Below, piece by piece: positions 15,890 through 28,700 of a stretch of DNA of 64,000 nucleotides. A model generated the notes under the pieces. The model did no database searches. It was given only the letters and a program-made list of their open reading frames with translations, and had not been told where the DNA came from. Origin of the DNA: Myrica gale (lineage: Eukaryota > Streptophyta > Magnoliopsida > Fagales > Myricaceae); NCBI GenBank assembly GCA_963930655.1, contig OZ005610.1, positions 253,001 through 317,000 on the forward strand, written 5' to 3'. The translations under genes and the position numbers were made by a program. Each line of letters begins with the position of its first letter. Position 1 is the first letter of the stretch.

Positions 15890-18800
15890 CTAGCGCTTAG
15901 CCTTCTTGCCAATGCTGAGTTCTCTATGCAGATGGAAAGCTTCACCCTGATCCCCATTTAAGGACCTTCTCTCCAAGCAGCAAGCAGTTAGCTGCCGGAG
16001 TAACCTCTCAAGACATGATTGCATGCAACCATGTGGATCTTTCAAGTTGGGATTTGTTGACAAGATCATGGCATTAACTGTGTCAGCCACAAGTTCTCGC
16101 TGTGATTCTTCAAGTAAATATCCAACTGATGACTGCTGTGGTTGTTCATATGCCAACAAGGTAACACAATCCTATAGAGAGAGGCAGGAAAGATTACCAA
16201 AACCTTACTTCTTATTTTTGCAACCAAAAAGATGCATCTGTACGAACACAACATGCTCGAATTACCCTAAAGAGACTAGAGAAGCTTGAGGACCATTGGG
16301 TTGCTCTACTTACAAATAATACATAATTATCGGGAAAAAAAACTATTGACTGTAAGCAGTAATCTGAAAATTAATGTTTGGCATTACAAAGAGGTGGAAA
16401 TCCCATCATAATGAAAAAGGAACTTTTTATTCGCATTTCATTTTCTTTCTTTCTTTTCAATTTTTGATGTAGCCAACAAACTATACCTAGAAAACCCATA
16501 ACCTAACAACCATCCCCCAAAAAAAGGGGGCATGAAGACAACAAATGTGGGACGAAGGGATATAGATGGGAGTACTAAGACAAAAGATAGACTCAAGCAG
16601 CGTGAGGTCAGATTTGGTTTGCAATGAAAAAAAAAAAAGAGCAAGGGAGCAAATCTTGAAGGCAAGGAGCAGAATGTGAGAGCCGAATGCTGGCATTACC
16701 ATTTGGGCATTGGTGTCTGAGATAAGTCACACCTGGGTTTTATGGTGAGGGAGTGGAGGTCGGGATGGGGAGGCATCATAGATGCCGGTGGTCATTGTTC
16801 CTGAGGGTATGGGATGCCAGAGTGTAGGTACAGGAATTGAGATACGGCGAACCTCCACTTGGTAGGGAGGCAATGAAGACAGTAGATGGAAGGGGCAGTC
16901 CGAGAGAGAGAGAGAGCGAGAGAGAATGCACGAAGAAGTGCTTAAATCAAAAGTGATTTACTTATCATTTGAGGTCATAGGCAGAAGAAGTGCATAAAAG
17001 GAGGGGTGAAAAAGTACAAAATTAAGTCATTTATTTCTATGACCATACGTTTCTTCCTACGTAACACAGCTATAATGATGCCTTCAGGATGTTTTCTATA
17101 AGGCTTATAAGGAAGGGAAAATTGCTTTCATTTTACTTTCCTCTTAAGCTCTTAGCCTTTTCATAATACAAAAATAGCCACCTTTCTATGCAACCTGAAA
17201 CATATCGATACGTATCTCAGGGATATTCCAACGCCACCTAGTGGAGAAGGGAATGACAGACAATCCTTCATAACTTATGCGTTTCAACTGAAAATTCTAG
17301 AACCACGTTCAATAACTGAAGAGGAACCAGGGAGCAATTTTTCAGTGCATTTCTTTGCCCTTGACCAACATCGCAAAAAATCTTTAGATCTTGTAGTATT
17401 TCGATCCATAAGTGGTCTTTCCTACATGCAATGGATTTTATTTTGCTTTGCAAACAAGTTTCATCAATACCTGCTTAGAAGAAAAAAAGTTTCATCAATA
17501 CCTGAACAAGATCCTCAAACCCAGCCAACCCGAAAAACTTTGCCAATTCAATCCTTCCATACTTCACAGCTTCCTCTAGTGCCCCAACCTACATGTCAGG
17601 TACAGGTGCTCAAACTACAGATTAATAGTCAATCCAATATGCATCAAATTAACAATTTCCTCTCTGCTTTATCTGATTGATTAATTGTTCTCCTATTTTT
17701 GACCTCTTTTAAGTTCTTCTGAAGAAGTTAGACTAGGATATTTTACATTTTCACCCACAAGAGTTATAATAGCATTAACAGACTTTGAATATGCAACTTG
17801 CATTCCTTCATTTCAAATAAACAAAAACCTTCTAACATGGAAGTAGCTTGTCTTTCTACTTGTAAACAAATAAACAGGGCAAAGAGAAGAACATACCCGG
17901 ACCAATTCAATAAACTTTTGACAGTGGAGAAGAAAGCAGGTTGCTGATTTATCATCCTGCAGAAAGTAACTGAATGTCACAGGCCTGGATTAACAAAGTT
18001 CATCCTGACAAAGGTTACAGTCAACCAATTTTTGCAATGGAAAGGGAAAAGTAAATTAGACTATATCGAAACCTTCAGTTTCATCAGCGCACAACACAAA
18101 CATTTACTTTCATTTTCTCCAACGATAAGAGCACTAACAACTGCAGAACAAACAAATGATATGCCACCAGAACATGAGGGGGAAAGAATTGGAATGCACG
18201 AATGCAGTCCCAAACTCATCAATTTTCTACCAATGACCTACAGGATGAGAAAGTACTTTGCATTTCTATCTTAAAAGAATAACCATCTGACCCTGCTAAG
18301 TTCTGAATCTGCATTTTTGTCCATAAAATTCTGGAAAACTGAATTGTTTTCGGGATAAGAAACAATGACAACTTTGGTGAAAAGGTGAATTATGGAAGCT
18401 GATCATGAGACCAAACAGTATATTTCCTCTTTCTTGATTTCTTCCTCCCATCCCACTTCTCTAAATGTTGGGAATATGGCTGCATCCACGAAGCAGAACT
18501 AGGAAGGCAGCCCAATGTATATGTTCCAATACATCGCAACAGAAATGGACAACATATGATTTTAAAGTTACCTCACTCATCTAGGTAGATGAGTGAAAAG
18601 TACACTATATATCTTCAGAAGAAACAATTAAACACAAGGCTGAATGGAAAAGTGAAGATAAGAACTACTTACAGAGAACACCAATTCTAGGGCGAAAAAA
18701 GAGAAAGAGGTAGTTGCTAAAGCATGACTCATGATGAATTTAAAAGTAAAAATAAGAATAATTAGAATAAAATACTACTACGTGAATGCATAAAGAAATG

Positions 18801-21583
18801 ATAATGGAGTCAAGCATGGCTGATGACAATAACAACCATCATCAAAACACATATTCTGGGAGGAAAGGAAGAGAGGACTGCGCGAGATCTCATGTGTTGC
18901 TATCAAGGACAGTAACTGACTTGGGTGATACATATGCCTTGTTTACAAATATCCAACCAATTTTATTGCATCTTTACAACAAATTCAACCTTCTGGTATT
19001 AAAGTTAGCATGGCAATACAATACTATTTTTTGGGCAAGTACAATACAGTCCTATTAACAAGAATGACTATGACTGCAAAAGCATCAAAGAGATTGGAGT
19101 CCACCTGAACAATCTGGGGATACCAGTCACGAAGTTTACCAAGTGCAGCATCAATCTCCCCACTCTTTATTAGCTTCATGCCCAGTAAACTAGGTCAGCC
19201 AAAACAAATATACTTGCAAAGTAAAATAGAAAAAAAAAACACTTGAGCTTCCCAAACAAGCACTATGAAGATGATAAGCAAAGCAAACGATTCTGAAACA
19301 GACTAATTATGAGAACTTGAGTTCACAAATCAAGGGGTAGGCAATCTTCACAGCCATGTGACCAGAAGACAATGTCTTGCTGTAAATTGTGATTGCCTCC
19401 TGCACCCAATAGGACCAGATGAAGAGACCCATTGTAGTCATTTACCAATCAATCCTATCAACTCAGGTACCTCAATAACAATCCCACCCATGTGTTCAGT
19501 TAAACTCTTGATGAGACCACAGCTCTTGCAAGTAAGACATGAGTGATGAGGTACTGACCTGGATTAGCATGATCACATGATTCACACAAACTTCATTGCC
19601 ACAGCTCTTTTTTTTTTTAATCCTTTTAGTTGATTCATAAAGAACCCACGCACTTAATGGATTTTGACTTCTTGGCCGAATCCTGCATCCCATTCTTATG
19701 AAGGACAGTATCATTCAAGCCAAACCTCTCATTCATGGTTTGCTCATAGCTATATTACACTTCTTGTTCTTCTTGATAATACCAAACTCTTTCTTAATTA
19801 ACTAAGCAACCATGACGGTCCACTGAAGATTGACCCTTTATCTGACTACTAAGGGAGTTTGCATATTTGATTCCTCCAATAAATATGATCTGGTAGTATA
19901 TTTGTTCGTATAATAATTTCTGTTAGTGTGGCTCACAAAAAAATTATGCGTGCAGTATATATGAAAGTAGAGCAAACTCCTATAAACTATGGGCTGTATA
20001 AAAACTTAACTTTCAGTGCAGAGTTGACCTCTTCCATTGCAAGATAAAATACATCAGCATCAATAGGCCCCCTTTGAGGAACTCAAAGAAACTTGGAATC
20101 TCATTAACATGGCCCAAAAACTACAACTCAAGCGGCGTGATTCATACATATTCTCCCTTTAAGTGCTTTACAAGGAATTTTTCATACAACAGATGGCAAA
20201 TTTCATCCTATTCACAACACTCCAATCAATTATAAACCCAATATAGTCAATAATTTTAGCACCTGCTTAAAAATAGTTATTTGACATCGAGCACCTCTAG
20301 AGGAGAATGCATTCTTGGAATTTGATTCAGCTCTGTAAATGCTCCTAAACTATATCATCATCATGAAACACGCACACACAAATATATAATTCCAGTAATC
20401 CTAACATAACAACCAACAGTCCATATAAACACCCATACGTACCTTTCGAAGAGTCTTTCTATGGTTCAATGCATACATAACATCCTGCTCACTGAAGCCA
20501 TTCTCTTGAGCCATAAAGACAGGAGGTACAGTAGTTTTACTAGCCACGTCAAATAAATTGAGGGTATCTTCATAGCCATAATGTAGTAAGTAGGAGCAAA
20601 CAATCCTGATTCAAGTACAATTATATCAGTAATTAAACAATGGCAGTCGTAGTTGAAATTGTAAATTTGTAATACTGATATGAAGAAAGGTGCACCAAAA
20701 AGCAAAAAATGTCTTGGCTGATTAAATCTGATATGAACATACCCGTAACTGACATTTGGTGGCAACGATATCTTCTCAATATTTGTTTGTTGCTTCATCC
20801 TCTCATGTTTTTCAAAATCCTAATTAAATGAAATAAGTAGAAAAAAAAAATTAACAAACACAACATAACACAATTACAAGAAACATTACCTCAAGGTATG
20901 AAAAGACGGGAAGAATGTTCAACTCACCAAAGAAAATTAGTTGCGTTCATCTGTACTTGTTCATTAATTTAATGTTGTCATGGATTTAGAGGCCATGAAG
21001 AGAAATGGAATGAGGTTCATAGAAAATATAGGAGTACTTCTGTCAAAGGGGTTGAAAAGAGTCTGTGAATAGACCCATATAGGGTAATATCGGCAATAAT
21101 GGGTACTCGAGTGTGCACGTGGTACTATGAGCATGTTTAGCATCTATTGGTATTATTACATATCCCTTTCTTTGGGCTACACAATCGCTCAAGGCAGTTG
21201 GTCAAGAATAAAAACCAAGGAAATACACTACTAAGTTGAACCCAACACCGCACATAAACATAAAATAAGTGCAAGAAGGCAAATCATATCTTGCCTCAAG
21301 ATCAAATGCAAATGGTTTCTGCCCAAAGTTGACTTGAACCCTGCCAAAATCCATCAAATACACATCTGTAAAAATCAGGGCGACTTGTACCACTATGATA
21401 AAATGAAACCATAATTTGATTTACAATAGGCAGTCGAACAATTTGCAAGTGCAAAACGACTTGAAGAGAAAGCAATTTAGTAGTCTTCAGAAATGTGTGA
21501 AAGAAATTTCTTTGTCTAAGCTGCTTCTCGTGACATACCAAAGGAAAGTCAGTGTACATTCATGAGGGTCTGTCTGTATGGGC

Positions 21584-21614
<31 letters not shown>

Positions 21615-24067
21615 CATGCTAGAAAATGTAGGCTATTTAGGATCACAAACCAAAGGTTACCAAAGCTCCACACTAATGGAATTTTGATTACTACCTAAAA
21701 GGTAGAATATAATGCTCCATTTACATCAACAGTGATGAATTCTCTTCAAATTCTAATAAATTTCTGCTTTGAAGTGTTAAGAGTATCCAAATTCTCTTTA
21801 TTCTTCAATGTGCCTAATCTTCTCAACTTTGGATTGTAACATTATGTCATCTTTCTATACATTACCAAGCTTATTATCCTGTTCTCCTCTTAAATTTTAG
21901 AATAATACAATAATGAAATTCACCATGTTCATTTTATTGTTTAAGGTTTTAGGAGGAAGCCATCATACGTAGCGTCATAGTTTTCAATGATTTGTTGCTA
22001 GATTCTTTAAATGCGAAAGTTGATTCTAGTAGAATCTTTCCATACCATGGAATACCAACTAAACGCGTTACCTATCTTAATAAAAAGAGAAGGTGCCTGG
22101 ACAATTCTTTTATGACATTGCCAGCAAAGGTTGTATGCATAAGCAAAAACATTAAGTGCATAGCTGTGCCACATCCTTGCAAAAGACATGAACATAATTC
22201 AAATTATAAAACATAAAAAACAATTGATCTCCACTGGCAGAGTGAAAGTCCCAGATTCAAAATTGAGGTCTGCAAAATCTTAATTTTGCAATTAAATAAT
22301 GCACAACTCACTTCTAACCAAAAATTAATGGCATAAGCACTGAAGAAAAGGTGCAACTTACTCCTCGTTTTGGCTGTGAACAGCAATGGTTGGAAACAAC
22401 GGACCCTTTATGTCCTTGTAGACTGCTCCTACTACTGCCCCATTTTTACTGGAGACAATGAAGATAGCACATATAATGGTCAGAATCCTTCAGTAATGGA
22501 GGACTATGAACCAAGGTTAGAGCAATGCTATAAAAATTAGTTCTTTTTATGAGTGAAACCAGTGATATAACAAGATCCAACACTGTAATGGTTAGAGAAA
22601 AACAAACCGAAGGTAGCAGACAAATGTCTCACGTGAAAAATAATTCCTGTGAAGCGTAATTAATCCCAGCACCAACAATATCATTAGCTGTGTAGGTTGG
22701 GCCAAAAGCATCTCCCTTGCCTTGCCCACGATAAAGCAGTCCATCATCCCCATGGTATCCACAACTATTTGCCTCCCACCTATCACATAATTATGACACA
22801 GATAAACTAAGGCATGGAAATATAACTAACAGTAACAAGAGGTTCTTGTTCAGCCAATCAGCTTGAACAGTTTTTGAGGCTTGCACCAAATAGTACGCCG
22901 TAGGGCTACAGAACAAGCAAAAGTTCCAATTTATTTTTTCCCATGCCCTCAGAAACTGATAATGGCCACTAGAGAACTCGTAAAAGAGAACATCAGAGTT
23001 AGACACATAAAAGTGACTTAACAGTAAAATTCCACTAAAGAATGCCTTTCCAAAGGAGCTGCAAAAGATTTGCTGAGTCAATGTAGGTTAAATTGGTGGG
23101 TCAAACCACGTAGGTAAATGGTAGATGGTAGTCAATGCTAAGGAGTATTGATCGACCTATGAGATTCTAGCCTTCTCAAAGCAGTAGAAATCTGAATTTG
23201 TTGCCTATTCTTATTTTGACTGGGCATGAGTACTGTTAGTTATTAGTCTAAGTATGAATACATAATTCGAAAGGTAACTTCTGCTCCTACATAAGCAATT
23301 ATTGCAGAGGCAACTAGTAAAATTAGAAGATGATTAATAAGCAGAACATTATCACACTTGAAAATTCGTTCAAGCGGATTTCTATGAGGCCATGGCAATG
23401 ATTCCCATCCTCTGCCCCAAAAGCTAAGCCCGTCGTTTGAAAATTCCTTTATTTTTACAAAGTTCAATGTTCTCATCCACGGTTATAATGATGTCGAAAC
23501 TCATAACAAGGCTAAAACCGTCGATGGAACTAAATTTCTAAGGAACTTTATTCTCGCATTATTTTGTCTATCCTTGTCCTCGCTTTTTTTTGGTAACCAA
23601 ACAGGAACCCTAGTTCATAGGTGAAAGGCCACCAAAAAAAACATTAAAATGAAACAAAAAAAGAGACCCTAAACTCACCCAGGCTGCCTCCGCATCTTGA
23701 AAGTCTCGGTGGTGAAGCCTATGGCGATCTGGCCTTTAGTACCGGCGTCTTTGACGAAAATCTCGAAGTAGTAGACGAGGCGCTTGACGGGAGCGGGTTT
23801 GTTGGCCTGCACCACCCCCACGTCGTGGCCGTGCAGGTTGACGCTGGTGTACTTGATGGAGAGCTTGTCCGTGGAGACCACCAGGAACCCCCCGGAGCTG
23901 TTGATGGTGTTAAGCTCGCTCGGGGTCTCCTCCTCCTCCACGTCATCGAAATCCCTCCCGCTGCACGCTCCCCGCGCCGCACCGAGACGCGCTAGCTCCA
24001 AGAAATACCATCCCCAATCTTGGTTGTAATTTCCAGTCCCGTTACTGTTTCCGTTGCCGTGGATCAT
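15890..24067 (-). CDS. RANBPM: RanBPM homologue (SPRY, LisH, CTLH, CRA domains), 468 aa
   Basis: Scaffold subunit expected in a GID/CTLH-type E3 ubiquitin ligase complex, acting in cytoplasm and nucleus. Ten exons: 24067-23679, 22779-22633, 22448-22362, 21340-21295, 20819-20743, 20605-20443, 19173-19105, 17956-17897, 17588-17502 and 16171-15890. They total 1407 nt, exactly 469 codons with stop, close to the length of Arabidopsis RanBPM. The SPRY domain (about residues 50-205) contains VYYFEIFV, GQIAIGFTT, CGYHGDDGLLYRGQGKG and VNFGQKPFAFDLE. LisH follows (CSYLLHYGYEDTLNLF), then CTLH (KLIKSGEIDAALGKLRDWYP) and CRA to the basic end GKKAKR. The intron after exon 4 starts with GC instead of GT. 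The exon 9 donor is duplicated 31 bp downstream. All domain landmarks are present, so the gene looks functional. Confidence 0.95.
17462..17507 (-). repeat. Direct repeat duplicating the exon 9 splice donor of RANBPM
   Basis: The plus-strand motif TTTCATCAATACCTG occurs twice, 31 bp apart. Each copy includes a CAG|GTATTGATG donor on the minus strand. The outer copy is the exon 9 donor (exon end 17502); the inner copy lies in the intron (GT at 17470/17469). Between them is a pyrimidine run ending TTCTTCTAAGCAG that resembles a 3' splice site. Confidence 0.85.
21587..21614 (+). repeat. AG microsatellite in RANBPM intron 3
   Basis: A perfect (AG)14 run within the intron between exons 3 and 4 of the minus-strand gene; no coding effect. 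Confidence 0.9.
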
Positions 24068-25914
24068 TTTCTGAATCGAGAAAAATAGAAACCCACAAAT
24101 TCAATAATGAATAGTCCAAAGGAAATGGAATTGCACTGGATGATTTTCGAGAAGCTGAGAACTGAAAGACGAAATTGGATTTTTTTTATTTTCTTAATCT
24201 CGTTCTTCTTTCCTCTTCTAGCTTGGTTGAAGGGAATAATCTTCTTTAATCAGTACTCTTCCTTCTTCTTTTTTTAACTTCTACGAGGTTATCGGGTGTC
24301 GTTTGAAGTTCAATAATTTGATCCCAAAAAGTTAGGTTTTCACTTTTTTTTCACCGAATTCCGTAATATATCTTTATTTTATAATACTTTTCAAAATCTA
24401 ATACTTAAAATTTCCGCCCTCGAACGTCTCACTGCGAAATACTCTGATTCGGCCACCTTACGTCGTCTCAGTGCCCATTCTCAATTACTCAAGTCCAACA
24501 AGAACAGAAGTCGTGGCTAATTCTTTTTTATTTTTTGAAAAAATGGTAGTAGCATAAGATCTTACAAATTTCTTTTTGCTTTTGGTATTCAACCAAATTA
24601 ATTTTTTTATGTGATACATATGAATGTTGAGATTACTCTGAATACTCTAATTTTTTTAAAAAAAAATATTTAAAAAATTTTTCTAATTCAAACATTATTT
24701 TTTTCACACACAAAAAATCAATTTTTATTAAAAGTTTTCTTTCTAATTATCATTGACCTTAATTTTACGAAAAATAATACAAACCCAATTTTTTTTACTA
24801 TAAATCCTCTCATAAATATTATTTCTAAATATATTTTTTTACTCTCACAATAAATTAAAGCAACAAAATTATTTCCAAACATCTTTTTTGTGGGCTCCAC
24901 TCTTCTCATTAACACCCAACAAAATATATCTCAATTTTTATTAAAGTTTTCTTTATAATTATCATTGACCTTAATTTTATGAAAAATAATACAAACCCGA
25001 TTTTTTTAACTATAAATCCTCTCATAAATATTCTTTCTAAATATATCTTTTTTACTCTCACAATAAATTAAAACAATAAAATTATTTCCAAACATTCCTT
25101 GTGTGGGCTCCACCCTTCTCATTAACACCCAACAAAATATATATCAATTATTTTTCTTAATTAAGGTAAACTTGGCTGAAAAGGAAGTTATGAGATAGCT
25201 AGACACCTTATTCCAAGACCTGGTCCGCATGTAATATTATTGGCTTGAACATATTCGGATCCACTAACTAACTATTGAAATACAGTCATCACCTTCAACA
25301 AAATAAAACAAAAATAATTGTTATATATATACTATATAGCTAGATTATTCTCAAATAAATTGTTTTTTTGCAACTGAAATTTCCCTCCAACAAAAAAAAA
25401 AGTTTGATTATTTTAACCGTGTTCATGTCCTTCTGTGCAAGAATAGTTAAATATCATACGAGAGCATTGCAGAATAATGCAATAGGTTTGGAAGAAAAAT
25501 CTCCAATGGCTATTGGATATGCCCAGTAAAGATGCTTATTAACTACTACATCTGGCCTCCTGTGCGTGCTTGTTATTACCGTCCTGGCTTCTCATTCATT
25601 TTGGCTGCAAACACCCAACAAATAAAATGAGTACCCAACACATCTATCCACCGATTGCTGGTTATTCTACTATAAAGGACATGAAAGTTATGTCCCCATG
25701 ATATATTTTAACCGTGCCATGTCCACACATCCAATATACAAAAATGAGCACTAGTACTGCTTATGCTCCAAATTGAGGTTTATTCTAGAAAATTTATAAA
25801 CAAACTGCAATACTGCATCAAGGTGGCTAAGATCTCTTCTGACTCTTATATTCATCTTCATGTTCTGACTCTTATATTGGTGAGAATAGTTGAACTAACC
25901 TGTTTCTTCACACA
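24068..25914. other. AT-rich spacer between RANBPM and VHA-G
   Basis: The left end (about 24068-24300) is the RANBPM leader and promoter side. The middle holds a 213-bp tandem duplication listed separately. The rest is AT-rich with no coding signal on either strand; its right edge is the VHA-G trailer. Confidence 0.5.
24718..25143. repeat. Two-copy tandem repeat, 213-bp period
   Basis: Unit 1 is 24718-24930 and unit 2 is 24931-25143. Both start with TCAATTTTTATTAAA and share long blocks such as TAAATCCTCTCATAAATATT and GGGCTCCAC(T/C)CTTCTCATT. The units differ at scattered single bases and small indels, so the duplication is not brand new. They are AT-rich, with no coding potential. Confidence 0.85.
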
Positions 25915-26576
25915 TCAAATTTTCACAGTTGTAACATGTTTGATGAGCATGCCAGATACACCGGGTGAGACCCTTGATGCCGATTCGTTCAAGTTCTGAA
26001 TCTTTACTTCAGTTTCCTCTTCCAGCCGTTTTGCATTATTCTCAGAGCTTCCACTAGTCTATGGAGATTATTACTAAGATATGAGGTTTTGTTTTCTTAA
26101 AAGTGGTAATTAAAGTCATTAAACTTGAGGAGTTGATGGCAACAACAATCATAATAAAAAGACAGTGATTAACACGTGTCGATACCTCGGATATTTTCTT
26201 TTGGAGCTCAGCTTCCAAATTCGATCCATAGAGTCCCACTTCACTCTCAGCTTCTTCTTTTGCTTTCTTCAACCTTGTAATCTTTACTGACAAAGGTAAT
26301 GTGAAGTAGGCAATCCAGGGGAGTAAGGGAAAAGGAAGAAAAATGAGATATAAATTGAAGGCAGTCAAATGGAGCTGAAAACACCACTGTTGTATTAGAA
26401 TGTTTAACAAATCTACAGCATTATGAAGCTTTTAGACAGATATGAAGTGTATAATTGTGCGTCAATTAATGCAGAAATTAGCTTTTACAGTTTCTAGCAT
26501 GTGAAACAATGTCTTGGGCCTCCTGCTCTGCAATTAACAGCTTCTGAATGCCTCCTTGCCCTCTAAATGAATCCAT
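25915..26576 (-). CDS. VHA-G: V-type proton ATPase subunit G, 110 aa
   Basis: Subunit G forms part of the peripheral stalk of the vacuolar H+-ATPase, pairing with subunit E to hold the V1 catalytic head against the membrane sector. Three exons: 26576-26489, 26286-26186 and 26058-25915. They total 88+101+144 = 333 nt, giving 110 residues, the usual size of plant VHA-G. The start [20 protein letters not shown] is the family signature. It is followed by [13 protein letters not shown] and [15 protein letters not shown], a long charged coiled coil with a heptad-like pattern. The usual YRS is YGS in this copy, and the tail is HVTTVKI. A leader exon probably lies near 27170-27260, where a purine-rich leader-like sequence is seen. 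Confidence 0.93.
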
Positions 26577-27281
26577 CTATGGCAGGAGCTATGTAATTTG
26601 ACCTGCAGAGAGAACAAGCTTCCACAAGTACACGACAATATCAGACACCAGTCAGTTGTCATTAACTTATCTGTTCCTATAACCCAGCAGAAGCAACAAT
26701 CTACTGCGAGCATTCTTCCTCTTATAACACGCAGTTTTTTTTTTCTTTCTAGTTTTTCTTTTTATTGTAATTTGGGGAAAGAAAAAACCAACAATGCACA
26801 TTCCAAACGCTAAAATATACCGAAAAAGAATTAAGAAATAGTCAAACAGATATATGTGACTTCATACGATGGATGAAAAGCAGAAAGAAGAACTTTTAAC
26901 TCCGATCCCAGATAAATTTTTTCTTTTCCCCCGAGCACAAAACGCACAGATATTGACTCGGAAGACGCATGGAAAATTAACGTGACTTCATGTGGGATCA
27001 TTTCCACAATTTTTGGAATAATATGAACTCTTTTAAAGTAAAGCAACAAAAGGATAAACTGAACAATGAAAGAGAATATGAATCCCTAAGAGAATCAAAA
27101 CTGGTTAAAATGTAAGACATGAATACCTCAATGAACTTACTACCCTCAAATACCTGAATGGAAATGCAGAGAATTGTGCGAACGGAGCTCCCTCAGAAGG
27201 GCAGTGCTTGTAGGGAGATTTAGAGGGAGAGAGAGGTTTCTTTCTCCTCCATGGTTCACGGTGATTGGTTAATTTTCCCAG
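26577..27281 (-). promoter_or_regulatory. VHA-G 5' intron and leader region (inferred)
   Basis: No protein-coding sequence was found. The stretch between the VHA-G ATG and about 27260 probably contains a leader intron, since a pyrimidine-rich tract and AG lie upstream of the coding exon. The purine-rich sequence at 27205-27240 reads as a pyrimidine-rich leader on the minus strand. The adjacent block from 27282 rightward recurs at 34880. Confidence 0.35.
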
Positions 27282-27441
27282 TCAAAATGGTGGGCCGGTA
27301 GCATGCTAAGCCGAATGGTCCACTGAATCTTTATGCCTACGAGAAACCCCACCTGGGCCCATTGGCAGTGATCCTCGAAAGCCTACTCGACGGATTCTTC
27401 CGCTAATGGGGCTGCTTAACGTATCACATTTGATTGACAAG

Positions 27442-27857
27442 CAGGGCCGGCTCAATAAAAATAGGGCCTAAAGCAGAGAGATTAAAAGCGAGGTCTTTTT
27501 ATTTTTGAATATAATAAAAAATATATTTTAAACAGATTTTTTTTGAATATAATAAAAAATATATTTTATTTTTGATACTTTTTTACTTTAAAATGCTCTT
27601 GTATGGTTAATAAAAATTAAATAAGTTTTTTTTCACAAAATATAGCTACCGATGGATTTTGAGGACAAACAATTTTGAAGCCTTAATACAAAAAATTATT
27701 TCACAACACAACTTTATATATAAAATATGTTTTTGTTTCACTAAATGTCACTCTTACTTGAACTTTTTTTTTATCCTAATCAAACAATTTGAGGCCTTGC
27801 TTGGAGGTTGGGGCCTTAGGCAGCCGCCCAAGCTGCCTACCCCTTCAGCTGGCCCTG
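27442..27857. mobile_element. Short non-autonomous hAT-type element, 416 bp
   Basis: The left terminus is CAGGGCCGGCTC; the right terminus, reverse complemented, is CAGGGCCAGCTG. It is flanked by a perfect 8-bp duplication TTGACAAG (27434-27441 and 27858-27865), the size made by hAT transposases. Unit 3 of the array has the empty site (TTGACAAACTACCCG near 35050). The interior is AT-rich and codes for nothing. The same family occurs at 39612. Confidence 0.85.
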
Positions 27858-28700
27858 TTGACAAGTACCCGTAAAATGGAAACTAATTAATTAATTAAAT
27901 TTATTCTTATAGAGACAATCGAATCGATCTTCTGGGAAAAAAGAGAGAAGGAATTTAAATACATATAAGAAAAAGATAACAAGATTATTAGAGAAATAAG
28001 GTATGATAGCTTGATATGACCAATAACAAAACACAAATTAAATAAGTCATTGACAGAAATATTGAAACTGTGTCCATTGAAGAAGAAACTCATAATGAGA
28101 AAAATGAAGTATAAAGAGTGGGAATAAATCATTTCAAATTTCCTCAAATTATTTCGACGTTGCAAAATTCAGGCTATGGAGCTGGTAGCTGTATGGAGGA
28201 CGGCTATAGAACGAACGGTTAAGTGAAAGAAAATCAACGCATGACATACATGATACATTCAGTGAATAACGTATTCGTTGAACAAAGAATTCATGTGAGT
28301 GAGACTTGACTTTAATCAGATTAGCATATTTGACTTTATTCCTCAAAATTAAAGGCAAGCCACACGCGCAACATCATCTTCGTTAAACAGTCACCATTGA
28401 CTTTAATCAGATAGCACTTATATTTCCTGTTTATTTCAATATACAGATGAATCACGCCTGATCTATAATATATATGCCGTGACGATTATATAGGCTTATA
28501 GCTGAGAAAACAGCATATAAGCGTCGAATATTCGCTTCTGTTTTATTAGAATAAATATGCGATGCTAACACCTTCAAAATCATCACAGGCAACCATGCAT
28601 GGCCAAGTACCTTGGGTTCTTGTCTATGGTAAGTACAGTTTTGGGTTCGTTTTCAATTTTTTTTTTTTAAGTTTTTCGATTCCTTTATATATATTGTGCT

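Noticed and set aside
28149-28358. Minus-strand open frame nearly repeated at 35961-36146
   Set aside because: It is shared only because the flanking DNA is duplicated; the two versions differ by indels that change the end, and the sequence has no protein-like motif.
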